A stretch of DNA of 64,000 nt, taken from contig NW_026570276.1 of assembly GCF_019649055.1 (NCBI RefSeq), positions 248,001-312,000 of the forward strand, given 5' to 3'. Below are positions 31,537 through 43,374 of this stretch, one piece after another. The notes under the pieces are model-generated. The model made no database searches and was not told where the DNA came from. It was given only the letters and a program-made list of their open reading frames with translations. Made by a program: the position numbers and the translations under genes. How positions within the stretch are numbered: position 1 is the stretch's first letter; the number at the start of each line of letters is the position of its first letter. The DNA comes from Paramacrobiotus metropolitanus. Its lineage: Eukaryota; Tardigrada; Eutardigrada; Parachela; Macrobiotidae.

Positions 31537-34500
31537 TTAAGACGCACCTGAATTGATCCCAGTTCGTGCGGTTAAAACAACATCATGGGCTGCTTGAAAC
31601 GTCAGCGGGGCTTCCAGCAATGCCAAACTCAGCTGGCAAAGCTCTCCAGCGTGGTCTTCATTTGGCAATGGCACACCACTGGAGATCTGTGCAAAAATTA
31701 AGCACCAATCACAAAAAATGTTATGGTTTACTGAGAATTCATGAAGTTTTGACAACGTACCATATAACAGTCGCCAATGGTTTCCACTTTATATGCGTTG
31801 AAATCGTGGACGACGCCGTCGAATTCTGAATGGGTATCATTCAGGATACTGATCAACTCAATGGGAGTGCAGCGTTGCAGAAGTATGGCAAAAGCCGGAA
31901 TATCACTGAACAGAATGGACACACTGCTGAAGGATTCCGCGGTGATTGGTTCTTTGTTTCGTAAACGCTGAATAATCGATCTGCAACGGTTTTACAATGA
32001 AGAAATCGTATGGCGTTGCGTAAAATAATTCTTACTGCGGGAGTATTTCTGCAAGAAGCGAATCGGATTTGCGCATCTCATCCAACAAATCGGCTGTCTT
32101 GATTTTGACCTTTTCCTCCAGATCGTGCGCTTGTCGGTCCAACAGTGACAGCATGTGTGACACGACGTTTTTTGGTAGTTTTAGCAGTTTCCGAAAGACA
32201 ATAAGGACAGTCTGGCACGTTGGGCGTTGGGATGGCTCGGTGGAAACGCAATTGGCGATGACATTATTTAGCGGTGTTAAATTAGGGTAGTCCCGGTAGT
32301 GGTCTTTTACTTTGACATCGACTGTAACATAAAGAAAAATCTATGTAATTAGTGAACTATTCTTATTAAGCACCGAAGCGTTATCATCTCCCGAAAAACT
32401 CATGCGGTACTTGTTTGCCTAATCACATCGCTGCATATGGTCCCGAACCGGAAAACATCATCGCTCCTTGATCCCCTTGCTGTTTTGTTGTCCTTCATCG
32501 ACAAAGTAAAAATTCGTTGGTATCCTGCTTGAGCAATTTTCAGTGTAAAACGGCTGTTAATAAAACAGGCTTGCATCGACAGATCACCGTGATAATGCAG
32601 TGGTGAGGAGTGTATATAACTGAGGCCCTGCAATAAGTCAAACAAAATATTACGCGCTGACGTCATTATAGCCGGCATGATCCTGTTGTGATGGTACAAC
32701 TTTGGATGATGTGGCTTTTACCTTTATCAAATCACGTAAAAACGAGAGTCGGATGGACAGATCGCTCAGGATGTTTCGATGCGCCATTATTTCCCATAAA
32801 CTCCCACGGTGTGAATACTCGCACATCAGATGATGTGGAATTCCGGCATCATTCAATATCACTCCATAAAAATTGCCGACGTTTTCATTAGTTAATCGGT
32901 GCATCTGAAATGGATTTTAACAATTTATACACCATCAACATAGCGCTTTAATGCTTAGCGGATATGCAAAAATCGATAGAAAGGATATGTAATATACAGG
33001 GGTGCTACGCCAAGTTCGGGCAGTTGCAAAAACTCCTCTGCTTCTACCAATTAAGTCTAATATTTTTAATTTATTCTTGCAAGATAGTTCTTATCCTGGA
33101 CCACCTTAGATAATTTTGCTTCTATGCAAAAAGCTGATGTACGAGGAATGCGAGCCGAATTTTTAATTTCAGTTTTTGTGTGAAAATCGCACTGCTTAAT
33201 ACGAAATAATCATGTTCCTTCAACAAAAATTTAAAAATGGGTGGACGTTGACAATTGTAAGGTGTGTGCTGTGTTTCTTAAGGGTCCTTCCGCACCTTCA
33301 GTTGAAGCACTAAAATCTTCCTTTATGGGATCGGTGCTCTAGGCAACCGCATTCCCCTGCAGGTACTATTTAACATACAAGTCTATGGGAAACGCACCTT
33401 TTTCCGAGGTCACCTCGAGTACTGATGGCGCAATTCATCTATGCCGACCCTTGAACGACACCTTCTGGGTCACTCAACAGTTTCCGAAATTGTTCGCGCA
33501 AGAATGTTGGTTGGGACAGTTTGAATCGGTCCAGTTATAAGCACCAAAAAAATTACCTCCACTCCCACCCCTTATATTCCGCCCCGCCCCTTACTATCAA
33601 GCAAAACGATAAAAAATTTGACACTGTTGGATTCGAAAGAAAACGTTATACTAAAAAAGTGAAGAAGCAAAAATAAAATGACGTACGGGAATATTTTAAT
33701 TTATTTTACGCAACTGCCCGAACTTGGCGTAGCACCCCAGTAATAAATTTCCAGTTCAAATAACTGCCATACAACGACAACCAACATTGAGCAGTTGACT
33801 GGTAAGCAAGCGATTGCGAAACCACGCTCTTCTGGAAATATCACTTGGAAGCTGGATACAATAAACTGGCTGGTGTTCCAGGCGAAGGCTTCCGTCGTTG
33901 TATGATACAGTTTGCTTTCCCTCAACCGAATTGTTTGTTGATTCGTAGGTTAGCGATGCGGCGTTGAGAAACATATGCAAAACAGTCATCCGATTTGCTT
34001 TTCGTCTACGATACCATATAAATCATTAATTATCACTAAAAATTGCAAGGCATGAGTAATTAAGTATGTTTTATCAAAACATTATGGAATTATAAATTTG
34101 GTTTACAGACCTACGGATTGATTTTAATCAGTTTCAATCTAAGGTATATGCAAACACAATCTAAGATTACTCTTTATACTGGACATACAAGTACAGTACG
34201 TATGTACACAAAAAATGACTGTGTATGCAATTTATACTGTACATACAAGTACAGTACGTATGTACACAAAAAATGACTGTGTATGCAATTCACTAAGTCC
34301 TATTTACCGATACAACCACCCAGCGCACAGCGCAACTATAATTATAACGATCAGTGCAACACCGGCCAAAATCGGTCCCCAGTTTACTGCAAATCAAAAC
34401 CCCTTGTTACCCTGATGACTGGGACACAGGAAATAATATGTGCTGAACAAAAGATCGAAACCTGAATTTTCCGGACAATGTTCACCGTCAAAACCACATA

Positions 34501-37119
34501 TCGGATCATTAGACGGAAATTTCGTCTGATTGTGCCACAACCAAAGGTCAACAGCGACAATAACAATGGTTTGGTTCTCGGTATCAAAAATTGCGGCTGT
34601 CTGTAAAAGATCTCGCCTTTTAAGTGTTGCACAAATTCAGATGGACATAATTTGCATACGGCATCTAATATCGTATCCATACTGTCTGCTATCTGTGGGT
34701 TACCTCCATTCGTCCATTGGCTGTATTCAGCCGCAAAATTGGAACTCGGAACGCTGCGCTACCATCTCGCGCCAATGTTGTCCCACTCGATGGACGAGTG
34801 TACATTTGCTCTTTGAGGCGTTGAGCAAACACTCGAGGCCGGAAGTGCTCCGCATTGCCCCACGAGCTGTTCACCGCCTGGTCGAAAGCTCTTTACCGCG
34901 ATGCGTTAATACTCATAATAGGAAGTAAAAATATTTGCTCACCTCAGCGAAATTCATTAGGAGCTCATACATGAGAGCAGAGACTTCGTTACGCTGAAAA
35001 CAATTCAACACGGAAATTTAGCCGACAAACATCCAACACATCCTTGATTGCAAGTACATACAAACCTCTTATCTAGTTGTGCTCTTTGCGAGCGTACTTA
35101 CGATTCTGTCGGGTTTAACGGTGATGTTATAAACGTCCATCGATATTTTTGCGGTATCGTCAAGAAAATCCTGTAAGTCGTCCCATTTGATCGGAACTTC
35201 GGATACAGCGATGAGCGACTGAAAGGCTTGAAATGCTTTCTGCAATACACCACTGCAAAGCTGCGAAACTTATGTAAATTAATACATAGGTGCAATGAAA
35301 TTAGTAGTCAGTAGGCACTGGGCACCACTATGGATAGCATGTTAAATCATGGCAAACAGGAAATATGATCTTGATCCCCAAGGATTTCAAAGAAAATCTT
35401 TTTTCTAACTTTGAAAATTACCTGATCGTCTTCTTTATTTTCTTTCCACGTAATTCGATAGGCGATCCCCGGCTTAAGATCGGATGCCAGCGTTAAGAAT
35501 ACCTATCCGAAGAAACACGATGTGATGCGAATTTCAGCTTAATAAACAGCGAAAACTGCTCACGTATTTTCCATTGGTCATGTTCATTTCATTGGCGGTG
35601 ATCTGCAACACACACGAACTAGAAGTATACGAGTAACAGGCGGATAATACTCGTATTCTGCAAACGTTGCACGGGAGTAATAGGTAAAAACATTACCATG
35701 AACTGGCGCAAAAGCTGCGGAAACATGATAACTATTATCACTGCAAAAGCAATAATATACTGTATGATAATATACATAAGAAGGAAGAATTCACGGGATG
35801 GCAGAAGTACCTCGAGATCGCGGGCGCATAAAGGTCAAGACTTCGCGGTAGTGCGCCGAGGAAAACTCGGTTATATCCGGACGGAAAACATGAAACTGGT
35901 TAGCAGGGACTTTACTGTACAGTTCGCTTCGGATAAAGGCATCACAGAAGACGGCCGGGTTAAAAATACCATGCGTCGGACACCACAAACCAATATTACG
36001 GGTCCAACCGAAGTGTAATAGGAGAGCGGCAACACCGGCTTCCAGGGTCGCTCCGGGCACCGGTCCTAGTTCGGCTAAGGTGGGGTAATCTTGAAACCGG
36101 GCCAAGGCTCCGTTCGCGGGGTCCAAGCTCAGAAGAAACACATCCGCTGCTGCAGTACGGTATGTGAACATAAAGCCTTAATGCTATCTTAATTATGGCA
36201 ATACATAATATATAACATGCGCTATAATTAAACAGGACATTAGAGTTCTACCACTGGATCGCAAGTGACCTGCTAACGTTAATGCAACCGGTTATAGCCG
36301 ACTTTTGGGATGCACAATCAGAAGGTTTTTTAGGTTTTTTTGGCCGAAAATGTCACCATTTTCTTTCGAAAATGTCATAATTTCGTCTCCACTGATTCAA
36401 GCATGAGCACGGTTTTTATGAAAACCAGATTGACTTGCGATAATATGTGATGAGAGATGGAAAAATATTCTTCTAAATTGCGCATGCATATTGGTATTTT
36501 GTTGTCTTAATAAAAACAGACATTAACATTACTTTACGCGCTTACCGCTTGTAAACTTGGCCAGTTCTAAAGTTGCCTGATCGCACCAGTCTGCAAAGAA
36601 ATTACAAGAGGAATTATCGTTTTGATTACCCGAATAATCCGAATTCATTCTGACAATGTAATGTTTTTGTCGCCGAGAAGCTTGGCTTAACACTTAATTA
36701 TTTTTAATATTTTGATCGTTATCCATTTTTATGTCAATTATAATTTCTTTATTTACCCAAAGCAAGGAAGAGTGGAAATGTTTCGGTATTTGAAAAACTC
36801 GGGAATTCCGTTGATAATAGGCTCCAACGTACGGCATAATAACCTCGTACGCATAATCACAAGGATAGGAATACCCCTGCTTCGGCATGCTTAGGGCCAA
36901 GTTCAACGTCGGCATGACCGTCAGATGGGAATAAACCAACGGATATTTCTTGGTGATGGAAGACAGTGTGGCATCATATGCCGGCAACATAACCTCGTAC
37001 CCATAAACTTCGCTGTTTGTCATCGTCACAGCGGCAATGCTGATATTTAGACCGCATGCACAATTCAGGGGGCTCATGCACAACAGCAATACGGTAATTT
37101 TATGAGATAATGAAAGCAT
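31537..37119 (-). CDS. receptor guanylyl cyclase, visible exons end inside catalytic domain
   Basis: Read from 37119. Exon 1 (36694-37119) opens with a signal peptide. Ligand-binding ectodomain exons are recognisable at about 35791-36171 and 34689-34920. A PICGFDGEHC juxtamembrane motif (about 34500) and one membrane span (ILAGVALIVIIIVAL, about 34310-34380) follow. A kinase-homology domain has HYHGDLS (32400-32904), then a dimerisation helix LDRQAHDLEEKVK (about 32130). The cyclase domain has ILFSDIPAF and KVETIGDCYMV with both metal-binding Asp. These enzymes turn extracellular signals into cGMP. The last exon ends at GINSG with a GTGCGT donor, and no exon for the rest of the cyclase is visible before the convergent protease gene. 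Exon borders are partly approximate. Confidence 0.8.
32997..33740. mobile_element. 744-bp TA-flanked MITE in a cyclase intron
   Basis: Near-perfect terminal inverted repeats of about 30 bp (CWGGGGTGCTACGCCAAGTT) are flanked by TA on both sides (32995-32996 and 33741-33742). No transposase. Tc1/mariner-like by target. Confidence 0.8.
34160..34295. repeat. tandem duplication, about 59-bp unit
   Basis: Two copies of a block containing ACATACAAGTACAGTACG and ACAAAAAATGACTGTGTATG lie directly next to the cyclase transmembrane exon. Confidence 0.75.
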
Positions 37120-38287
37120 AACGAGAAACAGCTTTGCTTCAATGCAAAAACATGATAACTGAATTCGAAGGAGAGTTATCGTATACAGTCTTTATTTACC
37201 GAGAAAGACTGCCGCATCAAACCTTTTACCAGCCCGGTTGTTCACAAGAATAATTAAATTTCAGACGTTGTGCAATACTAACTTTACATGTATTTTAAAC
37301 GATAACTATGAAAACCACCCCGCTATAAAAAATACTGCTGAACAGAGCTGATTTTTCTCTATAAAACGATATGCGCCTGGTATTTGGGCGAATAACTCAA
37401 AGGAAATATTTAGCTCGTGAGGTTGCTGCAGCATGTTTTGATTTCGGGCTTTTTTGTAATGTGTATTGTATGTATTGTACTGCACACTTCATACATTTCG
37501 ATTTTATGCGTGGGTTGCAAAACTTCATGTCTAGGTTTATCTTTATGTGGGAAAGCCTTATGTTAGTGTTAGCGTTTACCGTAATTATCGAATTTGTGAA
37601 CCTAACCTGTAACTTTCGGGGGGGGGGGGTTTCAAAGAGGATTGGGGGGACGCTAATTACGGGGGTGCTCTTATTGCGGGGGTGAGCCACAGAATCGATA
37701 ACTACGGTATGTGAAAAATTTCTAAAAAACAGGGCCTGAAAACTTATGCTCACATAAAGTTGCATGTGCTCACCTACAGATAGATCGGAACTTGTGCTTA
37801 AAAGTTGTCAATACTCCCCTCTTCTGTGTAACTAAGCGGTTTCTGGTTGTTTCATTATTTTTTAGAAAAGCAAAAACTTTCACAAACGCACCGAAAAACG
37901 CTATACGCTGATGCGTACCATATTATCTTCTACCAAAAGATTTGCCAGTGGCACCCGAGTGGCATCTGCGGGCTGAAATGATCTTTCGTCGGAAATGGGC
38001 GACGGTGTCCGTACAGCACCAAGCGATCTGATAACTGATTAAGAAATGAAAAAATTTACATGGGAGCTTTATCATTTGGAGATCATCTAATTGTCGACTA
38101 AGTGCAATAAAATATAGATCGACTGCTAGAAAGATGCGTCACAGTAAAACGAGTCTGTGGCAACACAATACGGTTCGCGAGTCTTGTGTGCTGTGAAGTC
38201 AGAATAAGCCGGTATTAACACTTTAATACACATAACTCGACTTCGAACCAGTCAGTCACTTTCTCTACTGACTGGTACAACATCTGG
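37120..38287. other. intergenic, no gene seen
   Basis: Contains a G-rich block at 37617-37690 (G-run, then AATTACGGGGGTG and GCGGGGGTG). A loosely similar AATTACGGGCATG block is at about 42985-43030, suggesting an old dispersed repeat. Confidence 0.4.
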
Positions 38288-38658
38288 TACAGTAAAACCT
38301 CTCTAAAAAATACAGACACGGTTCCATCAGTTTCGTATGTTATACCGGGGTGTATTTTATAAAGGGAAACTGCCACCCGGTGCACTGTTATAATTTGGGG
38401 TGGGGGGCGTCGGAGTACGGGTTTCTTTTAAATGCAACATTAAGGCAGTAGCAAGAATCTGTAGTACTTTACAAATTTGTATTACATACGAGTACATAAA
38501 TTACAATAAAAAATACAGACTTCGTTTTGAGTTCATCATAAAGCATGGTTAGTACTGGAAGACTGGTAAAATAAAAATATTCTGTGAGATATACTTCTGC
38601 ATATAGTAATTACCATTTACACAAACAACGTTAATGTTGCTCCATATTAGCTCAGGAT

Positions 38659-38912
38659 TGTCAAGTGGCGCTGGCTAGGCGCGCACCGACCATCGACGGC
38701 GGAACAAAGCAAACCCGGATGAAGGCTTTAATGCCGAAATCTAACACACACCGCGCTTTGCGCGCGAGCCAAAAAACCAACTGCCAAGATAACGGATCCT
38801 GCAGCCAGCACAGCTGTGCTGCAGGCCGTGAGAAAGCATGCAAATGCCCAGACAGGAAAAAACCCAAAACCAACCAATGACAGAAGGGCTGAATCATAAG
38901 CCCGCCCTGACA
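38659..38912 (-). repeat. 254-bp LTR (3' copy)
   Basis: Starts TG and ends CA on the + strand with TGTCA/TGACA tips. By eye it is identical to the copy at 39830-40083. Confidence 0.92.
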
Positions 38913-39829
38913 TCCCTGTACGGTCTAACACTGAGCTCCTGCGAAGTGCAGGTAAATGGCGTGATGCGCCGTAAAAGAACAGTGGATACAGGGACCGGTA
39001 CGGTCCCTGTACTATGTCTAATAGACTGTACTACCGGGTGGCTCGGTTCCAGTTCGGTCGGCTCACGTGGTCCGGTATGGGATCCAGTTCGGTCAGGTTT
39101 GGTCCGGCTCGGTCCCGGTTTGGTCGGCTCGGATCTGGTTCGGTTTAGGAATGGTTCTGGGTCGGTTTGGCTCGGGTTCGGCCACGGGCGGTCCAGTGCT
39201 TGGGTCAACGCACTGTCGCGCCAGAATCCAGGGTCGGATGCGGAAATCGGTAGATTCCGCATTTTATCCGTCTGGAAAAAGGTCACGGTCTGGGGAAAAT
39301 CGCGCAGGGGTTTGGGGCACAGGTACGGCCATGACCCTGCAAACACAAAAATACGCTGCTCCGGGTAGGGAAAATCAGCTGCTCCGCCGCGGGAAAGGTT
39401 GTCCCAGGTAGGACGGGCAGGGTTTTGTTGGGGGGAAATTTCTCGGCGTGGTGATGGTGGTCGATCCGGCCGTGGGGATCGGGGTTGGCATGGCTGTTGG
39501 TGGTGGTGAAGGGTCCGCAGGTCTCCTGCTGGTCCGGGTTGCGTCCACCGTCGGCATCCGTCATCGGTACGGTGTGGCTGTGGGTTTGTCCGTCCATCGC
39601 TGCACTTCTGGCTTGGCGACATCTCCATCCCCTTCTGGGAGAGGCAGTTTCCTCCGCGTTCTGCGGGAGTGACGGCACAGCTCCGGCGACTGACGGGAAA
39701 TCCGGAGGAGCGGGTGAGCTCCGTACCCGGGGTTGGCACAGGACGCGATCTGGTCCACAGCTCAGAGGTGGCCCGTGAGCGGGGCAAGCCCGCTGTGTAA
39801 CACACGATCGTCACCGTGATCTGCTACCA

Positions 39830-40083
39830 TGTCAAGTGGCGCTGGCTAGGCGCGCACCGACCATCGACGGCGGAACAAAGCAAACCCGGATGAAGGCTTT
39901 AATGCCGAAATCTAACACACACCGCGCTTTGCGCGCGAGCCAAAAAACCAACTGCCAAGATAACGGATCCTGCAGCCAGCACAGCTGTGCTGCAGGCCGT
40001 GAGAAAGCATGCAAATGCCCAGACAGGAAAAAACCCAAAACCAACCAATGACAGAAGGGCTGAATCATAAGCCCGCCCTGACA
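39830..40083 (-). repeat. 254-bp LTR (5' copy)
   Basis: Identical by eye to 38659-38912. It is adjacent to the tRNA primer-binding site on its inner side. Confidence 0.92.
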
Positions 40084-40813
40084 GGATGTTAAGGTAACAT
40101 CAGATTGCATCCAGGTACCTGTATGCAACTGTATTTAACCGGGGCTGAATGTTGTTCAGAGGTTGTCCACACTAGTTAAACTGCATTTGGTTCCCCGGAA
40201 AGTGTATGTCAGGCTTATAAAGAGGTGAATGTTATAAAGAGAATCCCCCCTATGTTATAACATGCGAGCCGATTCGGTTCCTTAATTAAAACAGTGAGAG
40301 AAGAAGAATCATAGAAGTATCTGCGCTCTCTTGGTTGACCTTAAGCTTCCTCAGCAGATTCGAAAATCTGCTCATTTATACAGATAGACAAGCCGCGGTT
40401 TCGTCCGTTGTGATTGTTTGATTTGATGAACAGTGTCTCCGAGCTCAGTCTCAATTTTTTATCGAAAATTTCGATCAAATATATTGTGTTTTTCAACTTT
40501 CCCGGGGAGGATCTCGTGGTCATTTGAAAAAACCCCCTCTTCCGCTACAAATACCGTACTCCAGTGATTATTCTAACAATGATTGTTCATACAGTGTACA
40601 AGAGGGAATCCCTTCTGCCTAATGAGCTGAGATTGAGATTGCTGTCCGAAGACTAAAATAGACATCTGGTTACCGCCAATGCTATTTTTTCCAGTTCACT
40701 AGTCTGTGTGTTTTAGTTTTTTCTACTGGATTTATATTCTGAAACCTACAGGTTGTATGTTACAGAGAAGTGTATTTAATAAAGAAGTGTATGTAACGAG
40801 AGGTTTTACTGTA

Positions 40814-43374
40814 GTATGACAACAGAAAATTTTTAGTCAGGGAATAATTAGTGGCCTTCGTCAATACACGAGAAAGCAAGGACACTACATACACCCAGAA
40901 TATGCATTTAGAAAGGCCTCTTTACCATGTCGCAAAGGCAAGATGTAATAACGTAACTGATGATGTGATGTACGTAATACTGGGAATGTCACGATTTAAT
41001 TTAAATTTAACAAACCCGAAATATTTCAACTTTCAGGTCGAAAAGCAACGTCAGCTTCGCGCTTTGCGCGAGACCTCAACTCGGACTACAAGGTTTCGCG
41101 AAAAAATGTACACTATCGTACTGATGGCCTTCTTGCGATAAAAGTATTAAAAACTTTTACAAGCTCATATTTCGAGGTTTTCAAAAGTTTTTGTAGATGT
41201 GCCAATTTACGCTCGTACCTGCTATACTCCCGAGTTTTGCCAGTTAACTAATACTCCGTTTTTTAATACTGGTTTTAATAAATAACCAGTGCTCCCCCTC
41301 TTTGCAAAAATTAAGTGTGCTCACACAGATTTTGAAGATTTTAGGCTCTGAATTTACTGTGAGTAAAAAGCACTAGGATTCTGATCTTTATCACTAAACA
41401 ACCAATAAAGCGCGGAGAAGGGCGACTAAGTTTCTAATGCAAAAATTCTGAAAATGTTAAAAGGAACAAAACGTAGTAAAAAGTAATAAAACCACGTGAA
41501 AGTTTGGGAAAAGTTCATAAAGAACGGTGAAGTTTGAATTCTTTTGGGAAGTTCTCTACTGAATTATTTAAGCAGACTTGCGCGAAAAGTATACAACTTG
41601 ATGTCCGTCAACTTTGAAAAAATAGAACCAGTTCTATTTCATAATTTTGACGGACGAAGCCAAATTTTGACGGCCATCAACTTGACGGACCTCCTAACTT
41701 TTCGGACGATGTCCGGGTACGTAGTTATACTTCTCAAGTCAGTCACGTGCAATGTGACGGAGTTGGGGAAGTGTTTATACTCTGTAGTTGCGAAATTTCA
41801 TCAGTTCCGTGAGATGTGACGGTCTTAAAACCGAGTATAAATAGGCTTTAACACTCCTACTGGCAGCAAAATCTACAGTAGTTTCTTTCGCTGTACACTG
41901 TAGATATCTTATCAAGTTAGAACACCGGCTGGCCCGGCAGCTATCTTTCGCCCAGCTGGGCATCGCACACGCTGCTTTGAGCATCGAGCAATGTGTGTTC
42001 ATGAAGCAAGTTATAAACGAACAGTGTCGTTTTAATCACCCGAAAGATGCACACATTACAAATATATGTTTCATGTTTGCAAGCACTAATTGTTATCTTA
42101 TCATGTTGTTTACGCAAGTGGAAAGAATCGACTCGCATTTGGAAAAAGCGATAAATCGATTGTTCCTTCCGAAACTGCAGTGCTACAAATTAATGCGCCA
42201 TACATCGTTGTAAAGTTTGCAACGGTAACGTTTAGCCTCGTGACCCTTCTCATATTCTCTAACGTATTCTTGAGGTATTTTTTATCCACCGTTTACACGT
42301 GACACCACTCGCCAGCAACCTTCGTATTTAGCGCAACAACTGCTCCAGATTTCTCAGATATGAAGGAAAATAATACAAATGCGAATTACACGCAAGCCGT
42401 TCTGCAGTTATGGTAAGCTACTCGACAGCATAAAAGAGCGATTGCCTTTTCTTTTCTGTACGTTGCGTTACCATTTCATGACTGTTTACCATCGTACAGA
42501 TAGATCTTGTTTTCCCGTTACAGCTAGTTGCAGATGCCGTATTGTCTCAATTTCAATGTACCGGTAGGCGGTAACCATGAGCCATGACTCATGAGGCAAA
42601 CGCACATCTCAAACCGGATGCGCGAAAATGTGCATATTGCAACTTACAAAAGCCGAGCCACAGTTGCTGCATTTTCAAGCGCATTAGTGATTAGACCTTG
42701 GAAACTGCATAAACACGGAACAACAGCGTTTACTGGTTTGAAATTTGATGCTTCTGCCAAGATAATTAGTTCGAAAAATAGAAGCCCTCCTTCGCAATAT
42801 AAGACCCATGCCCGTAATTGCACTGCGCTCTATGCTGCAGTAAAATGCATTAGAGTGACCGACGGGCGGACAACACATTTTCCACAAGCGATGACCACAG
42901 AGGACCTTAGAATAAGTACACACCGTAATTATAGAATTATAAGCCCTGGGTTACAAAAGTGGGAACGCCCTGCGGAGGGGCTTCAATTACGGGCATGGTC
43001 TTATATCTCGGATCTCGGAGGGGGGGGGCTATTGCCGGTATATTTCAAGTGTGGCATGGTGGTGGTGGTATTGTGTGCTAGGTACCGGTACATGCCGGTA
43101 ATTCATTTTACCGTGCATTTTATTAAAGCCCAGGGTTTGTATTTCGAGGGGGGGAGGGCCTGTAAGTTGATAATCACGGTACAATCAATGACACAAGTGT
43201 GACTTGTGAAATGTATGACCTATTTCTATAACCCGTGCATGGATTTTAAATTCATTCAGTAAGGTACCTTAATTATCGCGCGAGCTTAATCGGCTAAAAT
43301 AGCAATAATTCTATAAGTACAATATTTTGTTATGCTAACAGTACAGATAAGTAAGATGAACTTCTTTATTTTAG
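40814..43374. other. 2.5 kb without confident exons
   Basis: Only short ORFs are present. The receptor-like kinase gene begins at an internal exon (43375), so its ectodomain exons should lie here or further left. I could not identify any with confidence. Confidence 0.4.

Larger units (their letters stand above)
38659..40083 (-). mobile_element. short non-autonomous LTR retrotransposon with identical LTRs
   Basis: 1,425 bp bounded by two LTRs with a GGAT target duplication (38655-38658 and 40084-40087). On the minus strand the 5' LTR (40083-39830) is followed at once by TGGTAGCAGATCACGG, whose first ten bases match the primer-binding site for initiator Met-tRNA. This fixes the orientation. 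The 917-bp interior is GC-rich with GGTTCGG/GGTCCGG-like repeats. Minus ORFs up to 306 aa are Pro/Arg/Ser-rich without gag or pol motifs, so it is likely a TRIM/LARD-type element moved by a partner. Confidence 0.88.
38290..40811. mobile_element. pogo/Tigger-like TA-flanked element, split by an LTR element
   Basis: Begins CAGTAAAACCTCTC (38290) and ends with the inverse GAGAGGTTTTACTG (40811), with TA at 38288-38289 and 40812-40813. The CAGTRAAACCTC end is characteristic of pogo/Tigger DNA transposons. Without the 1.4 kb LTR insertion it is about 1.1 kb and codes for nothing recognisable. It holds many GTATxTTATAAAG-type segments. Confidence 0.8.

Noticed and set aside
35698-36018. 106-aa plus ORF
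   Set aside because: It is antisense to a recognisable ligand-binding exon of the receptor cyclase.
38894-39814. 306-aa minus ORF as a genuine gag protein
   Set aside because: Pro/Arg/Ser-rich translation of GC-rich repeats with other long frames overlapping; no zinc knuckle or capsid motif. Kept only as part of the LTR element.
42591-43202. 203-aa plus ORF as the kinase ectodomain
   Set aside because: No signal peptide, cysteine pattern or splice link to 43375; composition looks random and includes a G-run.
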